NCBI RefSeq assembly: GCF_003345295.1
Contig: NZ_CP031056.1
Span: 372,001 to 436,000 of the forward strand
Length of the DNA stretch: 64,000 bases
DNA from: Vibrio splendidus
GTDB lineage: Bacteria; Pseudomonadota; Gammaproteobacteria; Enterobacterales; Vibrionaceae
Reading direction: 5' to 3'
Position 1 is the first letter of the stretch; each line of letters begins with the position of its first letter. A program made the translations under genes and the position numbers. Below the pieces are notes generated by a model. The model searched no databases. It was not told the origin of the DNA and saw only the letters and a program-made list of their open reading frames with translations. This document shows positions 43,220 through 51,350 of this stretch, piece after piece.

Positions 43220-43891
43220 ATGAAACAATATCTTATCGCACCTTCGATTCTTTCTGCTGATTTGGCGCGTCTTGGTGAGGATGTAGAACGCGTTCTCGCG
43301 GCTGGAGCTGATGTTATTCATTTTGATGTTATGGATAACCACTATGTACCTAACCTGACTTTTGGTACGCCAGTATTAAAGGCACTGCGGGATTATGGAA
43401 TTACAGCGCCAATCGATGTGCATTTAATGGCGAAGCCTGTGGATCAACTGGTACCAGAGTTCGCTAAAGCGGGTGCGACTATGATTACTTTTCATGTCGA
43501 AGCATCAGAGCACATCGATCGTACTTTGCAGCTAATTAAAGAGCACGGTTGCCAAGCTGGTGTGGTATTAAATCCAGCAACGCCATTGAGTCATCTTGAT
43601 TACATTATGGATAAAGTCGACCTGATATTAGTCATGTCGGTGAACCCAGGTTTCGGTGGTCAATCTTTTATCCCTGCCACGCTCGATAAGCTGCGGTCAA
43701 TCAGATCGCGCATTAATGAATCAGGCCGAAATATTCGTTTAGAAGTCGACGGTGGTGTGAAAGTTAACAACATAAAAGAGATTGCTGAAGCGGGTGCCGA
43801 TATGTTCGTTGCGGGCTCTGCTATTTTTGATAGTGAAGATTATCAACAAGCTATCGATTCAATGCGAGCGGAGTTGGCTCAATTGAGTTAA
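43220..43891 (+). CDS. rpe: Ribulose-phosphate 3-epimerase
   Basis: This 223-residue TIM barrel has the complete Rpe signature: APSILSADLARLG, the metal site HFDVMDNHYVPN and DVHLMA, VNPGFGGQSF and EVDGGV. It interconverts D-xylulose 5-phosphate and D-ribulose 5-phosphate. The housekeeping rpe of vibrios is normally beside dam, gph and trpS, so this is probably a second copy linked to the pentose-phosphate-producing ascorbate genes. AlsE-type activity is possible but the sequence favours Rpe. Confidence 0.88.
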   Translation: MKQYLIAPSILSADLARLGEDVERVLAAGADVIHFDVMDNHYVPNLTFGTPVLKALRDYGITAPIDVHLMAKPVDQLVPEFAKAGATMITFHVEASEHIDRTLQLIKEHGCQAGVVLNPATPLSHLDYIMDKVDLILVMSVNPGFGGQSFIPATLDKLRSIRSRINESGRNIRLEVDGGVKVNNIKEIAEAGADMFVAGSAIFDSEDYQQAIDSMRAELAQLS

Positions 43892-43909
43892 GCAGTGTAT
43901 CGACTGCTG

Positions 43910-43953
43910 TATAAAGGCTCGAAGTGTTCTGTGTATCAGGCTTCGGGCTTTTT
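43910..43953 (+). terminator. Weak terminator after rpe
   Basis: GCTCGAAG pairs with CTTCGGGC (one wobble) around a 16-base loop, followed by a run of six Ts. Confidence 0.6.
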
Positions 43954-44067
43954 TGTATCTAATAGATGTTGATTTAATGAAAAACTACGTGGAGTCAGGG
44001 GAGGTTGCGTTGTTGGAGTTCTCTTCAGTTATAGCTTTTTCATTGTGTAATAAAACTACAGTTAATA

Positions 44068-44116
44068 TTGACTTTGGTCACATAACGGCGCAAAATTGAC
44101 CTCAGATCACATAACG
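44068..44116 (+). repeat. Tandem direct repeat upstream of a 45-residue gene
   Basis: TTGAC-N5-TCACATAACG at 44068-44087 is repeated as TTGAC-N6-TCACATAACG at 44096-44116, a 28-bp period. The second copy ends 13 bp before the ATG of the small gene. This looks like a pair of binding sites for one regulator; the regulator is unknown. The right half resembles a CRP half-site but the left half does not. Confidence 0.6.
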
Positions 44117-44129
44117 ATGAGAACACAGT

Positions 44130-44267
44130 ATGAACGCTACAGTAATCACGAATGAAAACAACGCATCACTAGCAAAACCTTCAGTAATGAATGAAGTTCT
44201 ATTTTTTGCTAAGTCTACCGTTATCATGGGTGCAATTATCCTACTTGTTGCTTCTGCTTGGGTTTAA
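44130..44267 (+). CDS. Small single-helix membrane protein, 45 residues
   Basis: The frame reads MNATVITNENNASLAKPS, then MNEVLFFAKSTVIMGAIILLVASAWV. The N-terminal half is polar and Asn/Ala-rich, the C-terminal half one membrane helix that ends exactly at the stop. The region before it carries a double 20-bp repeat. A ribosome site is not strong (GAGAACACAGT). No family is recognised. The well-formed polar-then-membrane layout and the organised upstream region support a real gene. Confidence 0.6.
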   Translation: MNATVITNENNASLAKPSVMNEVLFFAKSTVIMGAIILLVASAWV

Positions 44268-44478
44268 TTTCTTAAATAACCCGCGTTAAGTGTGATCAGT
44301 GGTGGTGATTAGCCACTCACTGATTCAAACTAACGTCAGAAGCACCAAATTCATTTCCTTATCTTTCTCCAGTTCACTTTCTCTATCTTCTAGGCCAATC
44401 AGGCCGACTTTTTAGTCATCGACTTATTTACTGAATCAAGTGATTGACTAAACCAAGTTACCTATCTAAACCAACAGT

Positions 44479-45678
44479 TTAAACACGATGCTTTAAACTA
44501 GACCAGTACAAAACTATCATTAATACATACGCTAATGCGGGCGCAATATAACTCGTACTCAGCGAAAGCTCATCAATCAAACTCGCCTGTACGAATGGTA
44601 AAACAACCCCTCCAATTGAACACATAATGAGAATTGCTGCCCCTTGTGAGTTTTGCTTACCTGAGGCATGTAGCGCTTGTGCGTAAATGATAGGGTAGAG
44701 CGCAGAATTACATAGCCCTACGACAAGCATCAAATAGCCAACCCAAACATAATTTTGATAGACCGCAACGGCGCTAATCAAAGCGGCAATAACGCAAGAC
44801 AGTGAGAAGAGATAGTGCTTATTTACAGTGCTTCCGAACTTGGCGAATAACACTCTTCCGACAAACATCAATACCCAGTAAATAGCGATGATCTGTGTTG
44901 CGAATACCAAACCAAGGTCGCCATATTGCTGGTCGGCAAGGTACGCAATAGTAAAAGTACCAAAACTGACTTCGACACCAATATACAACAATAGTACTAA
45001 CGCCAATTTCATGAACTGGTGATTTTTAATCAGGATGGCTAACCCTCGCGAAAAGCCAGTCATTTGTTTTGGTTTAATATCGGGAAGGGTTATTTTGCTA
45101 AAAAATATCAGTAAGCCGAAAAAGAACAGGGCGATGAGTAAGAACAGAAACGACACTTGATGTGCGGTGTTGTCGACGTTAAAACTTGCTGCCACAAGAA
45201 TGACAGCGGTAAGCACTAGCGGACCAAGCACAGTGCCAACAGAGTTCGATGCCGTTGCCACACTTTGACGTATCACGCTCTTATCGGGTGTCGAGAGTAG
45301 TGATACGTAAGGTGAACTCACCACTTGAATTGCTGACACACCTGAGGCCATCAATAAGATCCCAATGAGTGTTGGAACAAGCTCTTCTCCTCGTACTAAA
45401 TGTGCCATGGCTAGACAGCCCAGTAGGCACCATATCAAGCAGAACTTCAGCGTAGTTCTATAGCCAATTTTTGCCATGACAAATGACGTTGGAAGCGACA
45501 CTGTAATTCGGGTGATAAAAAAGGCCATGGGAAATAGCATCGCCATTTTATAATCGAGAGAGAAAGCTTCTTTGTAATGTGGAATTAGCGAGTTACTTGA
45601 AACGGTAATTAAACCCCAGATAAAAAAGATCAGAGACAGTAAGACCAGTGGGGCATCTTTTAACGGGAATACTCTCAT
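44479..45678 (-). CDS. MFS sugar transporter, FHS (FucP-like) family
   Basis: This 399-residue, twelve-helix permease has the FucP-type N-terminus FFIWGLITVSSNSLIPHYKEAF and SLPTSFVMAKIGYRT, pointing to the fucose-galactose-glucose:proton symporter group. The substrate is probably a sugar or sugar acid. AAGGAATCATT precedes the ATG. It lies beyond the terminator of the yia/sgb operon on the same strand, so it is a separate unit, but the location suggests a related substrate. The stop overlaps nothing. Confidence 0.82.
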   Translation of the reverse strand: MRVFPLKDAPLVLLSLIFFIWGLITVSSNSLIPHYKEAFSLDYKMAMLFPMAFFITRITVSLPTSFVMAKIGYRTTLKFCLIWCLLGCLAMAHLVRGEELVPTLIGILLMASGVSAIQVVSSPYVSLLSTPDKSVIRQSVATASNSVGTVLGPLVLTAVILVAASFNVDNTAHQVSFLFLLIALFFFGLLIFFSKITLPDIKPKQMTGFSRGLAILIKNHQFMKLALVLLLYIGVEVSFGTFTIAYLADQQYGDLGLVFATQIIAIYWVLMFVGRVLFAKFGSTVNKHYLFSLSCVIAALISAVAVYQNYVWVGYLMLVVGLCNSALYPIIYAQALHASGKQNSQGAAILIMCSIGGVVLPFVQASLIDELSLSTSYIAPALAYVLMIVLYWSSLKHRV

Positions 45679-45704
45679 AATGATTCCTTATTAATAGCGA
45701 TAAA

Positions 45705-45731
45705 AAAAGCAGAAGATGATCTTCTGCTTTT
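45705..45731 (-). terminator. Terminator of the yia/sgb-type operon
   Basis: Stem AAAAGCAGAAG / CTTCTGCTTTT with a 5-base loop, and A/T runs on both sides. It lies 37 bp beyond the last gene of the operon. Confidence 0.9.
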
Positions 45732-45767
45732 CGATTGAGACTTTACGGTGTATGGCTTTTTTAGCCG

Positions 45768-46091
45768 TTAATCGCGCACAAAATTGATGTGGTGAACATG
45801 GATATTGTATTTCTCAATGATCACTTTGGTCGCATGCATACTTTTGATTCGTTGTTCCGAATCTAAAGCGGCTGTCATTACTGATTCGTTTTCGTAGCTG
45901 TGTTGCATCATAAGCAGTAAATTCTTATGGCTTTCAGCTTCAATCGCTTCAGGCTTGTTCAGTGTTAGCCCTTGGTTATTCGGGAATGTACGAATAATAG
46001 GTGCGACTTCGTTTTCCATGTATTGGTAGAAGTCTTGTTTTTGTTCTTCAGTTAAATCAGCTTCGAAAAAAGCAGTGCGAAAAATAGTCAT
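45768..46091 (-). CDS. Hypothetical protein at the end of the yia/sgb operon, 107 residues
   Basis: The protein starts MTIFRTAFFEADLTEEQKQDFYQYME and ends in HVHHINFVRD. The start at 46091 has AAGGGAACCACC upstream and leaves 10 bp after the epimerase gene. It has no signal peptide or membrane helix. The size and the beta-alpha-beta pattern (aromatic strand, long helix, VTLNK, MMQHSYEN) suggest a dimeric alpha/beta-barrel (ABM-like) protein. It is not part of the E. coli yia or ula operons. A role in handling a lactone or keto intermediate is possible but unproven. Confidence 0.65.
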   Translation of the reverse strand: MTIFRTAFFEADLTEEQKQDFYQYMENEVAPIIRTFPNNQGLTLNKPEAIEAESHKNLLLMMQHSYENESVMTAALDSEQRIKSMHATKVIIEKYNIHVHHINFVRD

Positions 46092-46101
46092 GGTGGTTCC
46101 C

Positions 46102-46971
46102 TTACAGTTCAAAGCCAGATTGGTTAGCGATAGATTTTAATGTTGCTTTTGCTTGTTTGATATCGTCTAACCAGTTGTCGTTTTGTGCCCACATTTCAAT
46201 CACTAATGGCGCGCTGTAATCAATTTCAGCGAGTGTTTTGAAAATAGCTGGGAAGTCGACTTGGCCTTCGCCTATAACAAGATCTCGGAACTGGCCTTTG
46301 CAGGTTTCTGAAACTCGTAGTGTATCTTTTAGGTGCACTTGTACTAGGTGATCACGGCTTAGCTTTAGTTCGGTACACACGTCGTAGTTCCAACCAGAAA
46401 TATTACCGACATCTGGGTAAGCCATGAAGTAAGGTGATGGGATCTCACGCTTAAGCACTTCAAACTTACTTAATGAGTTGAGGTACGGAGTATCCATGAT
46501 CTCTACACCTAACATGATGCCTGCACGTTCTGCCATTTTGGTGGCTTGTTGCATGCCTTCAATGAAGCGAGCGTGAGTTTCAGCCGATTGCGGCTCGTAG
46601 TACACATCGTAGCCCGCCATTTGAATACAGCGAATACCAAGCTTGTAAGCCAATGAAATCGCTTTTTCCATGATGATCAGCGATTCAGTACGAATAGCAT
46701 CATCCATTGAGCCAAACGGAAACTTACGGTGTGCGCTTAGGCACATTGATTGGAAAGGCATTTGGTGCTTTTCACATAGACGGCGAAGCTCATAAATTTC
46801 TTCGTCTGACCAATCTAAACGAGCACGTCGCTCATCGGTTTCATCCACTGAAATTTCTACAAAGTCGAAGCCAGCTTCTTTAGCGTGAATCAAACGCTCT
46901 TCCCATGTAAGGGTGGTTGGCATCGCTTTTTCGTAAATACCTAATCTGAATTTGTTTTTAGAATCAAACAT
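46102..46971 (-). CDS. sgbU: L-xylulose-5-phosphate 3-epimerase, SgbU-type
   Basis: This 289-residue paralog of the UlaE at 41082-41963 keeps all family motifs: VEISVDETDERR, VEIMDTPYLNS, YPDVGNISGWNYD, VHLKDT and VIEMWAQND. It acts after decarboxylation of 3-keto-L-gulonate 6-phosphate. GGAAAAAG precedes the ATG. It follows the IclR gene by 9 bp, inside the operon. The sgb name is used by context. Confidence 0.92.
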   Translation of the reverse strand: MFDSKNKFRLGIYEKAMPTTLTWEERLIHAKEAGFDFVEISVDETDERRARLDWSDEEIYELRRLCEKHQMPFQSMCLSAHRKFPFGSMDDAIRTESLIIMEKAISLAYKLGIRCIQMAGYDVYYEPQSAETHARFIEGMQQATKMAERAGIMLGVEIMDTPYLNSLSKFEVLKREIPSPYFMAYPDVGNISGWNYDVCTELKLSRDHLVQVHLKDTLRVSETCKGQFRDLVIGEGQVDFPAIFKTLAEIDYSAPLVIEMWAQNDNWLDDIKQAKATLKSIANQSGFEL

Positions 46972-46980
46972 TCTTTTTCC

Positions 46981-47739
46981 TTAAAAGAGTTGTTGTTCTA
47001 TACGCGTTGTTATGTCTTGAATTCTGCTAGCAATTTCTTCGTAGCCGAGAGCTTTCATTTTTGGCGTAAGCGAAGAGACGCTAACCGCGTATACAGGAGA
47101 ATTGTTCTTGTCAAAAATAGGGACAGCAACACAAGATATACCCGCTTCGTTCTCTTCATCATCGAGCGCATAACCACGGCTCTTAATTTTATCGAGAACA
47201 CCAAAAAACTGAGACTTGTCGAGAATCGTGTTTTCAGTTAACGGCTTCATTGTGCTGACATTGCGTTTCCAATAGGTTTCTCGAACGCTGTCAGAGCTAA
47301 ATGCTAAGTAACATTTTCCTGCCGCTGAGCAGTACATTGGAGAATGCAGCCCTACGTAGGTTCGAGTTCTAAAGGAAGAATTAACGGGTTCAAACTTGTC
47401 TTTAAAAATGATGTTGTCAGCATCAAAAGAGAGGAAGTTAACCGTTTCATTCACATCGTCGAGTAGCTCAGATAGGTATGGCTTAACAGTGCCAGTGACA
47501 TCAGAGTTGATAGCTGCGTGTCCAAGCTGAACCAACTTCATTGTTAAGCGATATTCTTTACCTGAACACATTTGAGCAACATAACCAGAGGCTTCAAACG
47601 TTGCTAAAATACGGTGGACAGATGACTTGTTGAAGCCTGTCCCTTCAGACACTTTTTGTAGCGAAACGCCATTAGGATAATTCCCAAGGAATTCCAATAC
47701 GGTCAGTGCTTTAGACAACGATTTAATTTGCTCACTCAT
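46981..47739 (-). CDS. yiaJ: IclR-family regulator of the yia/sgb operon (YiaJ-like)
   Basis: This 252-residue IclR regulator has an N-terminal winged helix (VSLQKVSEGTGFNKSSVHRILATFEASGYV) and a C-terminal GAF-like effector domain with PMYCSAAGKCYLAF and ENEAGISCVAVPIFDKN. In E. coli the equivalent regulator YiaJ (PlaR) represses yiaKLMNOPQRS and responds to diketogulonate-type compounds. Here it lies inside the operon, between sgbH and sgbU, so it would be autoregulated. The nearest candidate operator is the palindrome before yiaK. Confidence 0.88.
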   Translation of the reverse strand: MSEQIKSLSKALTVLEFLGNYPNGVSLQKVSEGTGFNKSSVHRILATFEASGYVAQMCSGKEYRLTMKLVQLGHAAINSDVTGTVKPYLSELLDDVNETVNFLSFDADNIIFKDKFEPVNSSFRTRTYVGLHSPMYCSAAGKCYLAFSSDSVRETYWKRNVSTMKPLTENTILDKSQFFGVLDKIKSRGYALDDEENEAGISCVAVPIFDKNNSPVYAVSVSSLTPKMKALGYEEIASRIQDITTRIEQQLF

Positions 47740-47746
47740 ATATGTG

Positions 47747-48454
47747 CTACCAGTGTTTACCTATTTCAGTATGGAAGTTTTCTGCGATGTCACGTCCATT
47801 GCTACCAGCTAACGCTCGGCCAGCAATAAATGACTTTGCAGACAGATTCTTAAACAAATGCAGATCGTCAGGAACAATACCACCAGTAATGGATAGTTCA
47901 ATTCCAATATCCGATAATTTCTGCATTTTTATCAAATCTTCTTCGGTCCAGCTCACACCAGCAAGTTCCGCATCACGAGAACGGTGATAAATTGCTTGTT
48001 TAATGCCCATGTCGACCCAAGCTTGTGCATCTTCCAGTGTCCAGTGTCCATACAGCTCAATTTGCACTTCGCCGTCGAATTCATCCGTTACTTTCTTCGC
48101 TGAACGAATAGTTTCGATGTGTGCTGCTGCACTTACTGTTACCCAGTTAGCGCCAGCATCCATCGCCAGACGTGTTAAAATGGCGCTGGCATCGGTGATT
48201 TTCATGTCACAGACAATGATGTGATTTGGGTATTTTTCTCGTAGGACTCTAACGCTGTCTACGCCATGGGCGAAGGCTAAAATCGTCCCGATTTCAATCA
48301 CATCTAACTTATCTGCAACATGCTCTATTGAGGCTAACGCTGTGTCGATATCAGTGGCATCCAGTGCCATTTGTAGCAACGGCTTCGGTGATTTGAACAG
48401 GGGCTTAGATGATTCTAATAAAGATTTAGATGGTTTTAATACGGTGCTAGGCAT
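47747..48454 (-). CDS. sgbH: 3-keto-L-gulonate-6-phosphate decarboxylase, SgbH-type
   Basis: This 235-residue paralog of UlaD has QMALDATDIDTAL, VIEIGTILAFAHG, the CDMKITDASAI metal site and IYHRSRDAELAG. It carries a 27-residue N-terminal extension that UlaD lacks, made of three seven-residue near-repeats (KSLLESS, KPLFKSP, KPLLQMA), encoded by 21-bp DNA repeats. The start at 48454 has GAGG nine bases upstream and overlaps the kinase stop by 8 bp; the ATG at 48463 would have its ribosome site directly against it. IclR follows 7 bp on. Confidence 0.9.
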   Translation of the reverse strand: MPSTVLKPSKSLLESSKPLFKSPKPLLQMALDATDIDTALASIEHVADKLDVIEIGTILAFAHGVDSVRVLREKYPNHIIVCDMKITDASAILTRLAMDAGANWVTVSAAAHIETIRSAKKVTDEFDGEVQIELYGHWTLEDAQAWVDMGIKQAIYHRSRDAELAGVSWTEEDLIKMQKLSDIGIELSITGGIVPDDLHLFKNLSAKSFIAGRALAGSNGRDIAENFHTEIGKHW

Positions 48455-49940
48455 CCATTTCATCCTCAAATTGTTTAAACAACTGCACCAGTCTTTGATA
48501 GTGCTTATATTTCTTTTGGTAAGTGTCGTAGTGTTCAGGATTCGGTTCGACACGTGACGCAGAATTAGTGATGGTTTGAGTACATTCTTCTAATGAAGCG
48601 AACTCACCCGCGCCGACCATTGCCATCATTGCGGCACCTAATGAGCCGGTTTCATCCACGTCTGATATTTCAACGGTCATGCCGGTAAGGTCAGCCAGCA
48701 TTTGCATCCATACCGGGCTAGATGCAGGGCCGCCTGTCACTTTTAGTATGTTGGCTTTTGGAAAACGCTGACGCATACGTTCTAGGTGAATGTTGTGACA
48801 GAATAAAATGCCTTCCCAAATGGCTTGAATTAGGTGTCCTTTAGTATGGTGCGATTGCAGACCATAGAAGCCTGACTTTAGGCCAAGCCCTTGGTTTGAA
48901 CCGTAAAGGAATGGCACAAAGTAGATACTGCTTGATGCCGGATCTAATGCTTCCACTAACGCTTGATTTTGCTGGTGGTTAAGCTGGCCATTTTCACCAA
49001 GGTAGTCAGCAAACCATTCATAGTTACCCGCTGAAGTCGGGCTCGCCTCATGAATAATGTACTCGTTATCGACGGCGTAATGGCCGTAAACAAAGTTGTG
49101 GCTTTCTTGCGTGACTACCTTTGAGATACCAGACGTGACCGCCCATGTTCCCATTACATAATTCAGGGTATGTTCTGAAGAGTTGATTCCAGAACATATC
49201 GCGGTAGACACCACATCAAACAAACCGCCGAACACAGGTGTACCTATTGCTAGGCCGGTTTCATTAGCAACAGCCGCAGTGATTTTCCCTGCTTGCTGTT
49301 GAGGTTTTACAACGGGTGGTAGCGCGTCCCAAATTTCTTCGATACCAAAGGTTTCCAGAAGTGCTCTGTCATACTCCCCCGTAATGGAGTTGAAAAAGTT
49401 ACTCTCTGAGATATTGGTCAGTTCTGCAGCCACTTCGCCCGTTAAGCGATAGCGAAGGTAGTCGTGAGACATCATCACTGCGCCAATGTTGTTGTATCGT
49501 TCGGCATCGTTCTCTTTGATCCAGCGAATAATCGATACAGGGTGACCTGTCCACAGTGTTTGCAGTGTGGTTGGATAGATCTCTTTTGCTTTACCCTGTT
49601 CTAGCCACTCTTTAACGATAGGCAGTGAACGCGAGTCAGAAGACATAATGCCGTGGCCAAGATTTTGTCCCTCTTTATCAAGAAGGTAAACGCCTTTGCC
49701 TTGGGCTGAAATGCTCAAGCCTTTGATAGAGGTCGGTTCTACTTTTGTGGTATCTAAAAGCTGCTTAATGACATCGACAGCGTTACCCCATAGTGCGTTT
49801 AGGTCGCGTTCTACCCAACCTTGTTTTTCGTTGATGACGCTCGCCGATACGCGGGCAAGACCTTGTTGTTCACCTTTTGCGTTAAACAACGCGGCTTTCA
49901 TAAAAGTCCCGCCAGAATCAATTCCAATGTAGTAATTCAT
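48447..49940 (-). CDS. lyxK: FGGY carbohydrate kinase, L-xylulose/3-keto-L-gulonate kinase type
   Basis: This 497-residue FGGY kinase has the N-terminal phosphate loop IGIDSGGTFMKAAL, the QGWVERDLNALW motif, SDSRSLPIV, and the C-terminal ATP motif VTGGPASSPVWMQMLADLTG. In this operon the expected role is phosphorylation of 3-keto-L-gulonate, made by YiaK from diketogulonate, as for E. coli LyxK (YiaP). It overlaps yiaL-like by 1 bp and sgbH by 8 bp. Substrate is by context. Confidence 0.88.
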   Translation of the reverse strand: MNYYIGIDSGGTFMKAALFNAKGEQQGLARVSASVINEKQGWVERDLNALWGNAVDVIKQLLDTTKVEPTSIKGLSISAQGKGVYLLDKEGQNLGHGIMSSDSRSLPIVKEWLEQGKAKEIYPTTLQTLWTGHPVSIIRWIKENDAERYNNIGAVMMSHDYLRYRLTGEVAAELTNISESNFFNSITGEYDRALLETFGIEEIWDALPPVVKPQQQAGKITAAVANETGLAIGTPVFGGLFDVVSTAICSGINSSEHTLNYVMGTWAVTSGISKVVTQESHNFVYGHYAVDNEYIIHEASPTSAGNYEWFADYLGENGQLNHQQNQALVEALDPASSSIYFVPFLYGSNQGLGLKSGFYGLQSHHTKGHLIQAIWEGILFCHNIHLERMRQRFPKANILKVTGGPASSPVWMQMLADLTGMTVEISDVDETGSLGAAMMAMVGAGEFASLEECTQTITNSASRVEPNPEHYDTYQKKYKHYQRLVQLFKQFEDEMDA

Positions 49941-50428
49941 TATTTGGCTTCCAGTAAATCGTTGTGAATTTTCACCACCAGTTTTCTAACGGGTTGGCTG
50001 TCATCATTTTCAATATTGGTGATATGCACGATATTTGGTGTGAATAAATAAAACTGATTGCGTTTTGCATGAATGAAGCTGAGTTCAATTCCTGGGTATT
50101 CGTAAAACTGAAGGTCACGTTCTTGGTTATAAGGTTGTGCGTTGCTGTGTTCGCCAGTGTCGATCGCCCATGCCATCACTTCAGAACCTTCGAGAATGAT
50201 CTGCAAGTCAGAATGGTATTTATGGACTTCAGGTTGGAAGTTTCCTAGAGGCTCTTTGTCATATTCCAATACAACAAACCATGCCTGTTTTGAATCAAAA
50301 CCAGGGAGTTCATGGCGACCTAATGCGAGTTTTTCTTGGTCGAGACTGTTCAAGTACTCAAGCACGTTTTGAATAACGACAGGGTACGACTTACTGATCT
50401 GCGTAGGTTGAGTATTTCCGACTAACAT
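49940..50428 (-). CDS. yiaL: YhcH/YjgK/YiaL-family protein
   Basis: This 162-residue cupin-like beta protein of the DUF386 family has VEVHKYHSDLQIILEGSE-like sequence (HKYHSDLQ and EGSEVMAW) and conserved histidines that may bind a metal. In E. coli yiaL lies between yiaK and yiaM; here it lies beside the kinase gene. Family members are linked to sugar-acid or sialic-acid anomer handling. ATG overlaps: the stop overlaps the kinase start by 1 bp. Confidence 0.87.
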   Translation of the reverse strand: MLVGNTQPTQISKSYPVVIQNVLEYLNSLDQEKLALGRHELPGFDSKQAWFVVLEYDKEPLGNFQPEVHKYHSDLQIILEGSEVMAWAIDTGEHSNAQPYNQERDLQFYEYPGIELSFIHAKRNQFYLFTPNIVHITNIENDDSQPVRKLVVKIHNDLLEAK

Positions 50429-50476
50429 AAAAATTCTCTTTAAATATAAACAGCTTAATAAAGCCGATGCATTAAA

Positions 50477-51340
50477 TTAATGGGCACTAAATAGGTCTTG
50501 TAAAAGCGTGGCTAACCCTGTCTTATCGTCATTGTTTTTAGGCGTGATTAGGTTGGCTGAGCTTTTTACGGTGTCATCTGCATTTTGCATTGCGATGCCA
50601 AGTCCTGCTGCTTTAAGCATCGAAATGTCATTGTGGTTGTCACCAATTGCGACACACTGCTCTAGGCTGATACCTAGCGGCTCAATGTAACGGGTTAATG
50701 CATTGCCTTTGTTATTGCTTGTTGCTGCGAAATCGACACGGTCAACCCAAGAGCGCTCGCCGTTGAAGTTCTCTTTAACGAAAGGAAGTTCGGCAAATGT
50801 ATCGACTTCACCTTCAACGACAAACTTCCACACGTACTCTGAGGTTTTCGCTTCATGTTGAAAATCGTCGACCTTTTGAATGTTTGGTCGCTGGCTTTCT
50901 GGAAAGGTTTGAGACCACGTCAGTAGCGCTTCCATGTATTCAATAGGGCGTGCTCTCGAGTAGAGCATTGCATCACGCACATACATCACCATCTTCAGAT
51001 CATGAGCCTGGGATAGGGTGATAAACTCAGCCGCAATTTCTTTGTCGATGGCGTTTTCTTGAATGACCGTATCGTTCTGGTAATCAAAGATGTAAGTGCC
51101 ATTGCAACAAATTATTGGAGTCGATAAACCAAGCTGGTCGTAATAGGGTTTTGCCGCGACATGATGGCGACCCGTAACGATAACCACATGAGTGTGTTGA
51201 GCGACTTGTTTGATCGTCTCGACTAACTCTTGACTAATAGTGTGCTGCGAGTTGAGAACCGTGCCATCGAGATCCAATGCTAACAACTTGTACTTATCCA
51301 ATTTATGTTTATACAACTTATGCGTAGACAGCTGATGCAT
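50477..51340 (-). CDS. Cof-type HAD phosphatase in the yia/sgb operon
   Basis: This 287-residue HAD IIB hydrolase is closely similar to the one in the ula operon (LLALDLDGTVL, VTGRHHVAAKPYYDQLGL, VAIGDNHNDISMLKAAG). Nucleophile D23 and acid D25 are shifted by an N-terminal extension of about 15 residues rich in HKL and DKYKL repeats. The start at 51340 has AAGG upstream; the longer frame to 51469 overlaps sgbE. It sits beside the epimerase gene, as in the ula operon. Confidence 0.88.
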   Translation of the reverse strand: MHQLSTHKLYKHKLDKYKLLALDLDGTVLNSQHTISQELVETIKQVAQHTHVVIVTGRHHVAAKPYYDQLGLSTPIICCNGTYIFDYQNDTVIQENAIDKEIAAEFITLSQAHDLKMVMYVRDAMLYSRARPIEYMEALLTWSQTFPESQRPNIQKVDDFQHEAKTSEYVWKFVVEGEVDTFAELPFVKENFNGERSWVDRVDFAATSNNKGNALTRYIEPLGISLEQCVAIGDNHNDISMLKAAGLGIAMQNADDTVKSSANLITPKNNDDKTGLATLLQDLFSAH

Positions 51341-51350
51341 GTGTGAGACC

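Noticed and set aside
44068..44116. CRP sites in the tandem repeat
   Set aside because: TCACA fits one CRP half-site, but the left half is TTGAC and the spacer varies (5 or 6), so a regular TGTGA-N6-TCACA dyad is not formed in either copy.
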